From positions 992,001 to 1,056,000 of the forward strand of contig NZ_CP119785.1 in assembly GCF_029338235.1 (NCBI RefSeq): 64,000 bases of DNA, read 5' to 3'. The notes beneath the pieces are model-generated. The model was not told where the DNA came from, made no database searches, and saw only the letters and a program-made list of their open reading frames with translations. Position numbers and translations under genes: made by a program. The DNA comes from Haloarcula rara (GTDB taxonomy: Archaea; Halobacteriota; Halobacteria; Halobacteriales; Haloarculaceae). Of the stretch, positions 26,419-35,466 are shown piece after piece; positions within the stretch are counted from its first letter, which is position 1; each line of letters starts with the position of its first letter.

Positions 26419-27630
26419 ATGCAGGACATCGTCAACGAAGCCCTCGAACGCGACGAGCAGGAACAGCAGAAGCTGTCCGACGAGGACGTCGACGGGTTCG
26501 GTGACCCCCGCATCGTCATCGTCGGCTGCGGTGGCGCCGGCAACAACACGGTCAACCGGCTCTACAACATCGGCGTCGAGGGCGCCGACACCGTGGCCAT
26601 CAACACGGACAAACAGCACCTCAAGATGATCGAGGCCGACACGAAGATACTGGTCGGCAAGTCCCTCACCAACGGTCTCGGCGCGGGTGGCGACCCCTCG
26701 ATGGGCGAGCGCGCGACCGAGATGGCACAGGGGACCATCAAGGAGGTCCTGGGCGATGCGGACCTGGTCTTCGTCACCGCCGGTATGGGTGGCGGGACCG
26801 GGACCGGCGCGGCGCCGGTCGTCTCGAAGATCGCCAAAGAGCAGGGCGCCATCGTGGTCGGCATGGTGTCGACGCCGTTCAACGTCGAGCGCGCCCGCAC
26901 GGTGAAAGCCGAGGAAGGCCTGGAGAAGCTTCGCAACGAAGCCGACTCCATCATCGTGCTGGACAACAACCGCCTGCTCGATTACGTCCCGAACCTGCCC
27001 ATCGGCAAGGCGTTCTCGGTGATGGACCAGATCATCGCCGAGACCGTCAAGGGCATCTCGGAGACCATCACCCAGCCCAGCCTCATCAACCTCGACTACG
27101 CCGACATGACCTCGATCATGAACCAGGGCGGCGTCGCGGTGATGCTGGTGGGTGAGACCCAGGACAAGAACAAGACCGAAGAAGTGGTCAAGGACGCGAT
27201 GAACCACCCCCTGCTGGACGTGGACTACCGCGGCGCGAGCGGCGGGCTCGTCCACATCACCGGCGGCCCGGACCTCACGCTGAAGGAGGCCGAGGGCATC
27301 GCTCAGAACATCACCGAGCGACTGGAGGCCAACGCCAACGTCATCTGGGGCGCCCGCATCCAGGAGGAGTACAAGGGCAAGGTCCGAGTCATGGCCATCA
27401 TGACCGGCGTCCAGTCCGCACAGGTCCTGGGGCCGTCCACCCAAAAGCAGGCCAACAAGTCCCGCGAGGCGATTCAGGAGGTCGACGACGGCACCTCCTT
27501 CGACGCCTCCGAGAACTTCGAGAGCGCCGGCGGCGCCGGCGGCAGCAGTGCCGGCTACGGCGAGACGGACGGCGGCCGCAGCACGAAAGAGAAGAACAAC
27601 GGCCTCGACGTCATCCGGACGAGCGAGTAG
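26419..27630 (+). CDS. ftsZ2: Cell division protein FtsZ2
   Basis: A 403-residue tubulin-family GTPase. The signature GGGTGTGA is at 124-131, the nucleotide-binding [10 protein letters not shown] at 34-43, and the catalytic T7 loop NLDYAD at 224-229. The C-terminal tail is Gly/Ser-rich with a charged end. The linkage to cdrS identifies it as FtsZ2, which drives ring constriction, rather than FtsZ1. The stop is followed by a GC-rich gap that holds repeat copy B. Confidence 0.95.
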   Translation: MQDIVNEALERDEQEQQKLSDEDVDGFGDPRIVIVGCGGAGNNTVNRLYNIGVEGADTVAINTDKQHLKMIEADTKILVGKSLTNGLGAGGDPSMGERATEMAQGTIKEVLGDADLVFVTAGMGGGTGTGAAPVVSKIAKEQGAIVVGMVSTPFNVERARTVKAEEGLEKLRNEADSIIVLDNNRLLDYVPNLPIGKAFSVMDQIIAETVKGISETITQPSLINLDYADMTSIMNQGGVAVMLVGETQDKNKTEEVVKDAMNHPLLDVDYRGASGGLVHITGGPDLTLKEAEGIAQNITERLEANANVIWGARIQEEYKGKVRVMAIMTGVQSAQVLGPSTQKQANKSREAIQEVDDGTSFDASENFESAGGAGGSSAGYGETDGGRSTKEKNNGLDVIRTSE

Positions 27631-27734
27631 CGGTCGACCTCGTTCTCCGAGGGACAGGACCCCTCTTTTTGTGCGTGCTGAGCTAGAAGCGGAAGCCGGA
27701 TAGCCGACAGCTACTGCGTCGAAACCATTGTTAA

Positions 27735-28222
27735 CAGCCAGAAAGTCCCTGGAGACGCTTCGCGTCTCCCGACCCTCGCGGAGCCTTCGGCTCCGCTCAG
27801 TCCCACCCGTAGCTGTTTGACCAGCCAGCTTGGGCGGGACTGAGAGGGGCACTGCTCTCAGCGAACCCCGGCGAAGTAAGCACTGGAGCGAACGCAGTGA
27901 GCGAAGGGCGTCGTTCGAGAGAGCGAAGTCGTCCGAGAGAGCAAAGCTCTCTCGTGATGGCGAAAATCTTCGATTTTCGGACGACTCTCTCGTGATGCTG
28001 CAAGACCGAAGGTCTTGCACAGATCGCGAATCTCCGATTCGCTCACTCACGAAAGGCGCTACGCGCCTTTCGGGCGACAGCGAGCCGCGGGTCGCGAGGG
28101 ACCGAAGGTCCCTCGTCTTGGCGAGCGGGCCTTGCGCGGCGCTACGCGCCGCGAAGTCGAGGCGGTGGAACCGCCTCGCACGGCCCGCGAGCCAAAGCTG
28201 AGAGCAGTGGGACTTTCTGGCT
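27735..28222 (+). repeat. Structured dispersed repeat, copy B (long hairpin array)
   Basis: A 488-bp element filling the ftsZ2-ncsA gap. The outer stem has perfect 14-base arms (27736-27749 and 28209-28222), the core hairpin has 9-base arms CTCAGTCCC/GGGACTGAG (27796-27844), and the inner stem has perfect 13-base arms (27850-27862 and 28197-28209). Ten further hairpins have perfect 7-10-base arms and loops of exactly three bases: 27751-27769, 27778-27796, 27934-27954, 27961-27979, 27999-28019, 28026-28042, 28050-28072, 28095-28115, 28135-28153 and 28158-28178. No protein is encoded. Confidence 0.88.
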
Positions 28223-28258
28223 CTCTGTACGGTCTACAGCTAACAGAAAAGCAACTAG

Positions 28259-29251
28259 TCAGACTGCTTCCAGCGCCTCGAGCAGGTTGCACTTCCGACA
28301 GATGTCGCGAGCGGTGGGCGCACCGCAGTTGTCACACTCGCCGAAGTCCCTATCGCTACTCTCGCCGCCGAAGGCGTCGGCCGCCAGCGCGGCGAGTTTC
28401 TCGTAGCCCGCCATGATCGAGTGGCGGGTCCCGGGATGGTTCTCCTCCAGCCCGAGCATCAGCTCCTGAATCTCGCCGCGGTAGGCCTCGGAGGCGTGGG
28501 GACACTCGGTGATGTGAGCCGGGAGGTCGCGAAAGCGAGCGTAGAGCGCGATTTCCTTCTCGGGCACGTCACGCAGGGGCTTGGCCCTGGGGACGTGGTG
28601 GTCCTGTGGCTCGCGTGTCTGCTCCGTGGGCGCGTCGCCGCCCTCGAACGGGCCCAGCGAGGCGTCGAAGTGCTTGGCGATCTGGTCGACGTCGCCCTCC
28701 AGGAAGTTCATCAGCGCCGTCTCGGCCTCGTCGTCTAAGTTGTGGCCCGTCAGCAGTTTGTCCGCGCCCAGTTTCTCGGCGTAGCGCGAGAGGATATCGC
28801 GGCGGAAGACCCCGCAGTACGCACAGGCGGCCATCCCCTCGGGGTCGTCCTCGACGACGTCGTCCATCTGGACGCCGAATTCGGACTCGTAGGAGACGAC
28901 CTCGTGGCGGATGCCCAGCTCCTCGGTGAGTTCCTCGCAGGCGTCGAGGCTCTTGTCGCGGTACCCCTCGATACCCTCGTGAATGGAGAGGGCGACGAGT
29001 TCGATTCTGGGGTCGCGTTCGAAGATGTCGTACAAGATGTGTGTGAGGACGACGCTGTCCTTGCCCCCGGAGAGACCGATGACCCAGGTCTCCGGGTCCT
29101 CGGGCGTCGCGTCGTCGGGAACGAGGCCGTCCTCGCGCACCCGGCGGCGCAGGCGTTTCTCGACGGCCCGACAGAGGTGGTCCTCACAGAGATAGAGGCC
29201 GGAGTAGGCCGCGTGCAACACCGCGTCGGACCCGCACTTGTCACACTCCAT
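28259..29251 (-). CDS. ncsA: tRNA 2-thiolation enzyme NcsA
   Basis: A 330-residue PP-loop ATPase that adenylates uridine 34 of tRNAs for thiolation, using a SAMP ubiquitin-like sulfur carrier in haloarchaea. SGGKDS is at 61-66. An N-terminal zinc site (CDKCGSDAVLH, CEDHLC) and a C-terminal one (CDNCGAP, CRKCN) frame the catalytic core, which includes CAYCGVFRR with active-site cysteines and TGHNLDDEAET. It converges on ftsZ2. Confidence 0.93.
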   Translation of the reverse strand: MECDKCGSDAVLHAAYSGLYLCEDHLCRAVEKRLRRRVREDGLVPDDATPEDPETWVIGLSGGKDSVVLTHILYDIFERDPRIELVALSIHEGIEGYRDKSLDACEELTEELGIRHEVVSYESEFGVQMDDVVEDDPEGMAACAYCGVFRRDILSRYAEKLGADKLLTGHNLDDEAETALMNFLEGDVDQIAKHFDASLGPFEGGDAPTEQTREPQDHHVPRAKPLRDVPEKEIALYARFRDLPAHITECPHASEAYRGEIQELMLGLEENHPGTRHSIMAGYEKLAALAADAFGGESSDRDFGECDNCGAPTARDICRKCNLLEALEAV

Positions 29252-29296
29252 TAGTTCAGGGTACGTCCGGGTCGTCCTGAGGGTTTCGTCTCGTGC

Positions 29297-29896
29297 CTAC
29301 AGCACCGCCTCGATGGCGGGCCCGCTCGTGACGGTTCGGGTGTCGGCGTCGTAGGTGAGCAGGTCGACCGACGCCAGTTTCGGGAGGTCGACGTGGTGGC
29401 AGGCGATAGCGAGTTCGCGCGGCGTCGCGGTGAACCCGTCGGTGTCCGCCAGTCGGTCGGCGAGCCGCGACAGGGAGAGCGACTCCTCCTCAGCGAGGGC
29501 GGCGACGAGTGAGTACCGGTATGGCCGCCTGAGCACCGCCGCGGCGGCGGGCCACGAGGGGTCAGTCGGCTCCGCCAGCGACGGGAACCGGACGTCGAAG
29601 CGCGCCAGCGTTTCGGGGACGTATCGGACGAAGCCGTCGGGGGACCGCTCGAGGAGCCCGGTGTCGGTCAGCCGCGGCAGGTAGTGCTGGTCAAGTTGCC
29701 GGCGGTACTGCCGTCGGTCGGCCGATGTCAGGGCCGAACGTGCACAGCCGAGCTCCGTCGCCGCGAGGGCGACGGCCAGGTCCCGGACGGTCGCCGGGCT
29801 GTCCTGGAGACAGCTGAGGAGGTGCCTCGACCGCTGGTCGGCCAGGGCGGCGGACAGCTGACGGCGGTTGGGTCGCGAACACTGTGCGGTTTTCAT
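29297..29896 (-). CDS. Regulator-like protein with two DUF7344-type helical repeats
   Basis: A 199-residue protein built of two similar winged-helix-like units: RSRHLLSCLQDSPATVRDLA near the start and RPYRYSLVAALAEEESLSLS in the second half, each followed by a strand region. This resembles the haloarchaeal DUF7344 transcription-factor-like proteins. The ATG at 29896 is preferred to 29950 because the extra residues look non-coding. It stands between ncsA and the sensor-regulator, transcribed leftward. Confidence 0.65.
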   Translation of the reverse strand: MKTAQCSRPNRRQLSAALADQRSRHLLSCLQDSPATVRDLAVALAATELGCARSALTSADRRQYRRQLDQHYLPRLTDTGLLERSPDGFVRYVPETLARFDVRFPSLAEPTDPSWPAAAAVLRRPYRYSLVAALAEEESLSLSRLADRLADTDGFTATPRELAIACHHVDLPKLASVDLLTYDADTRTVTSGPAIEAVL

Positions 29897-29958
29897 TGGG
29901 AGGTGTACACTCGGTCTGAGGATACGTTGCCTGCCGGAAATATGTGACACTCGGAGAA

Positions 29959-31782
29959 CTATTCGAAGACGGCGTCGAGTAGCTTCGCCTCGGCCTTCCG
30001 GAGATGCTGGTGGAAGGTCGAGGAACTCACGCCGAGGCGCTCGGCCACCTCCGGCCCGGAGCTGTCACGCGGCCAGTCGAAGTACCCCATGAAGTACGCT
30101 GCATCCAGCGACGCTCGCTGGCGCTCGGTCAGCGAGTCCGGGAGCCGCTTGAAGAGTCGGTCCAGCGAGCGAGCGGGACGAGTCATCTGTCGGCGCCGGA
30201 GCATCTCTGCGTCGGGTTCGGCGCTCGTGATGCGGTCGATGGCCCCGGAGACGTCCTGGTCGGCCGCGAGGTTGACGGTCATCGTCGTGCTGGTGCCGGT
30301 GATGGTCACGTTCGAGACTGACCCACCGAGGTTCGCGACTGTCGAGAGAACCGGCGGGTCGACCATCTCGACCTCGAGTTCGTACCCGTCGTTTGTCTCC
30401 CCGAGAATCGTGAGACGCTCGATATACTGGAGTTCCTCGGTGTCGGCGAGCGAGGCTATCGGGGCCCGTTCGACGTCCGTCGCCGTACAGTACACCAGGA
30501 ACGTCCCGTCGCCAAGCGACAGCGTGCTGTCGAACTCGAAGGAGGCCTCAAACGACGGCGGGATACCGATTTGGCTGTCGGTGTTGTCAATCCGGAACGA
30601 CAGTTCGACAATCTCGTCAGAGAGCAGGGCCTGTTTGCGCTCGACGGCCGCGATAGCGTGGCCGACTATCTCGCCGATACCCGCGAGCACCTCCCGCTCG
30701 GCCGCCCCGAAGGCGCCCACCCGCTCGGAGTAGATGCCGAGCACGCCGTACAGCGTCTCCCCGAAGACGATCGGGATGACGGCCATCGAGCGGTAACCGT
30801 AGCGCTCGGCCAGGTCCAGCCAGGGCTCGAAATCGGGGTCGGCGTAGACGTCCCGCGAGAACTGCATCTCCTGGGTCCGGACAGCTCGGCCGGCGGGACC
30901 CCGTCCGCCGGGCTCGGTCGGGTTCGACGTGAGTTTGGCGTCGGTCAGATAGCCCTCACAGCCGTGTCCCACGCGCGGGACGAGTTCCAGCGTGACAGGG
31001 TCTACCGTGGCAATCCACGCGAATCGATAGGGCTCGGCGCCGGCGAGCCGTTCGCAGGTCGTCGCCTCTATCTCGGCCCGCGTCGACTGGTCGATGACGG
31101 CGTCGGTGAGCTGTCGGACGACGGCGTTGAGACTGTTCAACACCTCCAGGTCAGCGCGCTGGGTTTCGAGCAGTCGCTCGTGTTGCTTCTGGGCGGTGAT
31201 GTCCTGGAGGTAGCCCCGGACCGTCGCATAGCCGTTCTCGGAAATGGCTTCCCCCGAGACACTGACCCAGCGTTCCTCGTCGGCCGCCGTGATCAGGCGA
31301 GCCTCCGTGCTGTAGGGGGTGGCCGTCTCGACGCAGGTCTCGAACAGCCGGCGAATGGCCGGCCGGTCGTCGGGGTGGTAGAACGCCAGTGCCGCTTCCA
31401 GCTCCGGCTCGTAGTCGCTGTCGACGCCGTGTATCCGACAGGTCCCGTCGGTCCAGAACAGCTCCTCGTCGTCGATGTCGTACTCCCAGGCGCCGACGTC
31501 GCCCAGCCGCTCGGTGTTGGTCAGTAACTCCCTGAGTCGGCGGCGGTCACGCGAGTCGGTGTCGGCCGGGGGCCACCAGACCCGGGCGCCCGCGCCGACT
31601 TTCTTCGTGCGGAGCTCGCCCACCTCGACCAGCTGTTGCAGCCGCTTGTGGGTGGCGCGGCGACCACACTCCAGTTCCGCGGCGACCTCCGGTGTGGTTC
31701 GAGGGGCCGTCGGCTCGTCGCTGTCGGTGAACACCCGCAGCGTCGCGACGTAGATATCGTCGAGCACCGAACGGTCCTCCAT
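29959..31782 (-). CDS. Bacterio-opsin-activator-type regulator with winged helix, PAS and GAF domains
   Basis: A 607-residue soluble sensor-regulator. In order: winged helix (about 1-75, ending ARVWWPP), PAS/PAC (about 88-200, GAWEYDIDDEELFWTDGTC to GYLQDITAQK), GAF (about 215-370, GYRSMAVIPIVFGETLYGVLGIYSE), a bacterio-opsin-activator domain (380-520), and the C-terminal HTH-10 (LTERQRASLDAAYFMGYFDWPR, then VSSSTFHQHLRKAEAKLL). It would sense a small molecule, light or redox state and bind DNA directly. Having a second DNA-binding domain at the N-terminus is less common. Confidence 0.87.
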   Translation of the reverse strand: MEDRSVLDDIYVATLRVFTDSDEPTAPRTTPEVAAELECGRRATHKRLQQLVEVGELRTKKVGAGARVWWPPADTDSRDRRRLRELLTNTERLGDVGAWEYDIDDEELFWTDGTCRIHGVDSDYEPELEAALAFYHPDDRPAIRRLFETCVETATPYSTEARLITAADEERWVSVSGEAISENGYATVRGYLQDITAQKQHERLLETQRADLEVLNSLNAVVRQLTDAVIDQSTRAEIEATTCERLAGAEPYRFAWIATVDPVTLELVPRVGHGCEGYLTDAKLTSNPTEPGGRGPAGRAVRTQEMQFSRDVYADPDFEPWLDLAERYGYRSMAVIPIVFGETLYGVLGIYSERVGAFGAAEREVLAGIGEIVGHAIAAVERKQALLSDEIVELSFRIDNTDSQIGIPPSFEASFEFDSTLSLGDGTFLVYCTATDVERAPIASLADTEELQYIERLTILGETNDGYELEVEMVDPPVLSTVANLGGSVSNVTITGTSTTMTVNLAADQDVSGAIDRITSAEPDAEMLRRRQMTRPARSLDRLFKRLPDSLTERQRASLDAAYFMGYFDWPRDSSGPEVAERLGVSSSTFHQHLRKAEAKLLDAVFE

Positions 31783-31842
31783 GTGGTGTCAACTATCCTG
31801 AAAGATATAACTGTTCCGCCGGTGGAACCGGTGTCGCGAACG

Positions 31843-32586
31843 CTACAGCGTCTCACGAGCGTCGGCGGCCAGAAGTCCCCCGGGCCCCCGTTCAAGCGTC
31901 TCGAGGACCGTCTCGGTGAGCCGCTCCCTGACAGTCGAGGAGAACAGCTCGTGGCCCCCGTCGTACAGCCGGATGCGGTCGGCCGGGAGCCGGTGGCCGA
32001 CCGCCCGCGGGTCGACGATGGCGTCCGTGAGCGTACAGAAGGCCACGGCGTCCTCGCGACCAGGTGGGAGTCGTCGCTGTGCGCGGTCGATAGCCCCGAG
32101 GAAGGCCGGCGACGCGGCCGTGGGGGCGTCCGCGACCTGCTGGTCGGTCGCGAGCGCGCCCAGCGCGTCGCCCTCGAGGTCGCTGAACGGGACGATAGGC
32201 CTCGATATCGGAAGCGAGGTGAGGGCGCCGAAGACGAAGCCGGGCAGCGGGTAGTCGCTGCCCCACCAGGGGCTGAGATAGACGCGGTTGCCAAGCCCCT
32301 CGGCCTCGAGGTGGGCGGTCGCCAGCCCGCCGGCGCTGTGACTCAGGACGTGAAAGCGCTCGAGGTCGGCCGCGTACTCCGCCAGCGGCGCGACCCACTC
32401 GCGCTCGACGTCCGTGATGTGTGTCGGCAACTCGGCGACGTGGACGCGGTAGCGCTCGGCGAGCCGGTCGACGAGCCACTGGACGTTCTCGTGACGACAG
32501 CGGTTCCCCCAGCCCAGCACGAACAGGCAGTCCCGGACCGCGTCGTCAGCACCAGCGGCGCCGTCGTCGTAAACCCGAATCTGCAT
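31843..32586 (-). CDS. Alpha/beta hydrolase
   Basis: A 247-residue serine hydrolase. The nucleophile elbow is HSAGG, preceded by the strand FHVLS; an acid (LTDAIVDPRAVG) and a late histidine (YDGGHELF) complete a triad. The start is the ATG at 32586 (MQIRVYDDGA). The N-terminal LFVLGWGNRC region stands where the oxyanion loop is expected. No signal peptide. Substrate unknown. Confidence 0.72.
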   Translation of the reverse strand: MQIRVYDDGAAGADDAVRDCLFVLGWGNRCRHENVQWLVDRLAERYRVHVAELPTHITDVEREWVAPLAEYAADLERFHVLSHSAGGLATAHLEAEGLGNRVYLSPWWGSDYPLPGFVFGALTSLPISRPIVPFSDLEGDALGALATDQQVADAPTAASPAFLGAIDRAQRRLPPGREDAVAFCTLTDAIVDPRAVGHRLPADRIRLYDGGHELFSSTVRERLTETVLETLERGPGGLLAADARETL

Positions 32587-32674
32587 ACTCCCGGCTTGGC
32601 CTGTGGGCGTGAAAAAACCGCGTTCCACGGCCCGCTTCGCTCACGGGTCGCTGCGCTCCCCGTTCGCGACCTCG

Positions 32675-33697
32675 CTATCCCCATTCGAGCCACTTACCGT
32701 GGGGGTCGTGTGTGAGGAGGCGGTCTCGGCGGACCGCACCGGCCTCGCGACGGACCCAGTCGAGGTCGACCGACTCGCCCCCCGAAAGTTCCGGCGCGCC
32801 GGTGAGCCAGTGGAGCGGTCGCTCGGCCATCCGCTCGTGTAGCGTGGCTTCGAGGGCGCCACAGACCGCGTCGGGAACCTGGTACAGCACGAGCGTGTTG
32901 ACCACGCAGACGGGCACGTCGTCGGGAATCCCGGAAAGCACGGCTGGCAAATCCTCGAGGAGGTCACCCTCGACGAGCCGGGGCGGGTCCGCCCTTGCGA
33001 CCTGGAGCGCACCCTCCAGTAGCTCGCGCCGCTCGGTGTGGGCCGGCCAGACGAGCGCGCGGAGCCAGTCGGTATCAGCAGGGTCGGTCACGGCAAGCGG
33101 GTTCAGGTCGACGCCGACCCGCGAGTGGACGGCCGGCGGTGACTCGGGCAGCGGCGGGTCACCGCCGCGAATCTCGCTCTCGATGGTGACCGGCGACTCG
33201 GTCTCGCCGACCACCTGGCCGTCGTAGTCGTAGCAGTAGCGGTCAAAGCGGAGGTTCAGCCCGGCGCCCGGCCCGAGTTCGACCAGCGCGAGCGGGCCGT
33301 CGGTCCGGGCCGCGACGTGCGCGATGGCGGGATAGAGCACGGCCGACCGGCGCACCGAGTTGGTCTGGGTCCGCCGGGTCGCAAGCAGCGGGCGGAGCGC
33401 GTCGGCGTTGTCGAGACAGAACTCCCGAAAAGCCGGATAGCACTCCGCGTCCGGTGAGCGTGGGTCCGCGGTCAGGCTCGGATAGTACCGGGCCAGGCGG
33501 TGGTCACCGTCGCGCTCGAGCCGGTACTGTACCGCCGCGAGCAGGAGATTCGGCATCTGTCGGCCCTCTGGGGCCGTCTCGGCCAGCGCCAGCACGTCGG
33601 GGTCGTCGGCGACGCGCCGGCAGAGATGGGCGTACAGCGGGTCCGACCCCTCGGCCCACGCGGCCAGGTCTCGGAACTGGTCGGCATGTCCGTCCAT
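32675..33697 (-). CDS. DUF2332 family protein
   Basis: A 340-residue protein of the DUF2332 type: N-terminal helical part (ADQFRDLAAWAEGSDPLYAHL), then a methyltransferase-like Rossmann region (LALVELGPGAGLNLRFDRYCYDY), RVGVDLNPLAV, and VCVVNTLVLYQVP. The glycine-rich strand-loop suggests SAM binding, though activity is not known for the family. The ATG at 33697 is chosen because it opens with the typical MDGHADQFR; the ATG at 33724 gives ten more residues. Confidence 0.75.
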   Translation of the reverse strand: MDGHADQFRDLAAWAEGSDPLYAHLCRRVADDPDVLALAETAPEGRQMPNLLLAAVQYRLERDGDHRLARYYPSLTADPRSPDAECYPAFREFCLDNADALRPLLATRRTQTNSVRRSAVLYPAIAHVAARTDGPLALVELGPGAGLNLRFDRYCYDYDGQVVGETESPVTIESEIRGGDPPLPESPPAVHSRVGVDLNPLAVTDPADTDWLRALVWPAHTERRELLEGALQVARADPPRLVEGDLLEDLPAVLSGIPDDVPVCVVNTLVLYQVPDAVCGALEATLHERMAERPLHWLTGAPELSGGESVDLDWVRREAGAVRRDRLLTHDPHGKWLEWG

Positions 33698-33808
33698 ACG
33701 ACCGCCGACTGCCGTCGGCGACAAAACGCTATCGCCTGTGTGGGAAGTCGTGTCACGCCCTGGCGGCGGAGAGTCAGCGTTTTGGCCGCCGACCTACAAC
33801 GACGGACA

Positions 33809-34465
33809 ATGAGTATGGACCGCGCGGCCGCCGTCGCCCGCGTCGAGGACATCGTCGAGACGGTCGAGTCCGAGACCATGCCGGTGCCGGTCCGGGAGGT
33901 CTGGGTGTACGGCGACGTGGCGCTCGGGCTCGACCCCCTCGAGCGCCTTGACGTCTACGTCACCAAGGACATCCTGTTCAAGGACGCCCCGGAGCGCAGC
34001 GAGGAGTTCAGGAAGCGTCACGGCGTCGACGGCGTGGGCAAGACGGTCCGGGCCGAGTGGGCCGACGAGCATCCCGACTACCTGCGGGCCAACGCGAGCG
34101 GCCACGCCGCCCCGGAGAAATGTCTGGCCGCCCACCTCCTGCCCGACGACACGGACGAGCCCATCCACCTGGAAGTGTGTAACGCCTCCTTCGACGACAA
34201 CGTCACCCAGCGGTTGAAGGGCGCGATGGCTCGCGAGAACTACGAGCAGATTCTGGACCCCCGCGGTGCGTGTCTGTGGGTAGAGGGGCAGCGGTCCGAG
34301 GAAGCGTTCCGGAAGCTCCGCGAGGGCGAGTTCGTCCTGCCGACGCTGTCGGGTGCGCTGGAGATGCTGGGGATGGCGGCCGAGGAGGCCGACGAAGCCG
34401 CCGACGCGGTGCGGGCCTACCGTGACCGGCAGGAGGGGGCGACGGTCCGCGGGGATGTGGTGTAG
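33809..34465 (+). CDS. Conserved haloarchaeal protein, nucleotidyltransferase-like (DUF7095-like)
   Basis: A 218-residue protein with REVWVYGDVALGLDPLERLDVYVTKDILF, a glycine followed by spaced acidic residues that recalls the nucleotidyltransferase core, although the usual GSxARG loop is missing. This family is widespread in haloarchaea without assigned function. The start could also be the ATG at 33815. Directly at its stop begins a hairpin (34465-34493). Confidence 0.65.
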   Translation: MSMDRAAAVARVEDIVETVESETMPVPVREVWVYGDVALGLDPLERLDVYVTKDILFKDAPERSEEFRKRHGVDGVGKTVRAEWADEHPDYLRANASGHAAPEKCLAAHLLPDDTDEPIHLEVCNASFDDNVTQRLKGAMARENYEQILDPRGACLWVEGQRSEEAFRKLREGEFVLPTLSGALEMLGMAAEEADEAADAVRAYRDRQEGATVRGDVV

Positions 34466-34493
34466 GAGACGCTGACCGTAAGGAAGCGTCTCC
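34465..34493. terminator. Hairpin at the end of 33809-34465
   Basis: Nine-base arms GGAGACGCT and AGCGTCTCC with an 11-base loop begin at the last base of the stop codon. It could end or stabilise the transcript. The following 190 bases carry further short inverted repeats (for example GCGGT-GGA-ACCGC near 34504) similar in style to the hairpins of repeat copies A and B, and no gene. Confidence 0.35.
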
Positions 34494-34683
34494 GGACAGG
34501 CGAGCGGTGGAACCGCGAGCAATAGCGAGGGAGTGAGCGAAGCGAACTACCTCGAAGCGGGACGGTGACCGCAGGGAGCCACATAGCAGTAGCGAGGGAG
34601 TGAGGAGTATCCCAGTCGAGTATCGCTCAAATCCTCGTTTGAGCCACTACAAGAGCTTTACTTGCACCGAATCACCTCCCAGT

Positions 34684-35466
34684 ATGGCACGAACCCGACG
34701 CGACGCCCTCCGACTGGCCGGCGTCTCGGTAGCGACGCTGGCCGCTGGCTGTCTGGACGACACCGCCGACGAGCCCGCCGGGACGACGGGTGACAGGACC
34801 GAGACGACCACGGACCCAGGAACGCCGACCGACGGGACTGAGAAACCCCCGGAGCCGGGAACGCCGACCGACGGCGAGCTCCCCTCGGACCTGGCGCGTG
34901 TCGACGAGCCACCCTACGAGATATCCGTCCCCCAGTGCGACGAAACCGATTCCGACGAAGGGGGCAGGGACCCGCTGTATCTCTGTGCGGACATGGCCAG
35001 CGAGCCGTCGCTGTCGTTCGAACAGGCGAGTGCCCGCGGCTCGGTGTTCCCCGACGCGGGACTCGAGAACACGAAAGACAACGCGAACGAGCAGGTGTTC
35101 GCAACGCTGTTGACCGAGGACTCCGACAGGACGCGGGTAGACGGGGACGCGGACGACGGGCCGGTCGAGCTCATCGAGGGGACGGAGTTCGATACCCACG
35201 CCGTCCTCGTGGTCGAGACCGGGTGGGGGTCGGGTTCGGTGGTGCCACACATCAAGCGCGTCGAGGCCACCGACGACGGCGTCCGCGCCTTCGGCTGTCA
35301 CAGCGACCCGTGTATCCAGACGGACGACTACACCTCACGGACGGTCGCCGTCCGCTTCGAGCGGCCCGAGACGCTGTCCGCTGCGGTTGCGAGCCTGACC
35401 GTCGCGTCGGACGAACGCTGGAACGTCGCCGCCGGCGAGGGGGTCGTGTCGATTCCGGATAGCTAG
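34684..35466 (+). CDS. Tat-exported lipoprotein of unknown function
   Basis: A 260-residue lipoprotein: twin-arginine motif RRDALRLAG, hydrophobic core, lipobox AAGC (Cys23), a Thr/Pro linker with a repeated GTPTDG, then a domain from about 70. The mature domain contains four cysteines (PQCDE, LYLCAD, FGCHSDPCI) that may form disulphides outside the cell, and an EISVP start. I do not recognise the fold. The last four bases overlap the convergent methyltransferase gene. Confidence 0.75.
   Translation: MARTRRDALRLAGVSVATLAAGCLDDTADEPAGTTGDRTETTTDPGTPTDGTEKPPEPGTPTDGELPSDLARVDEPPYEISVPQCDETDSDEGGRDPLYLCADMASEPSLSFEQASARGSVFPDAGLENTKDNANEQVFATLLTEDSDRTRVDGDADDGPVELIEGTEFDTHAVLVVETGWGSGSVVPHIKRVEATDDGVRAFGCHSDPCIQTDDYTSRTVAVRFERPETLSAAVASLTVASDERWNVAAGEGVVSIPDS

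Noticed and set aside
26050-28050. 666-residue frame antisense to ftsZ2
   Set aside because: It is the complement of a highly conserved gene plus repeat DNA, and has no family motif.
27735-28222. CRISPR-like array in repeat copy B
   Set aside because: The units are palindromes of different sequence, not identical direct repeats with unique spacers, and no cas gene is in the window.
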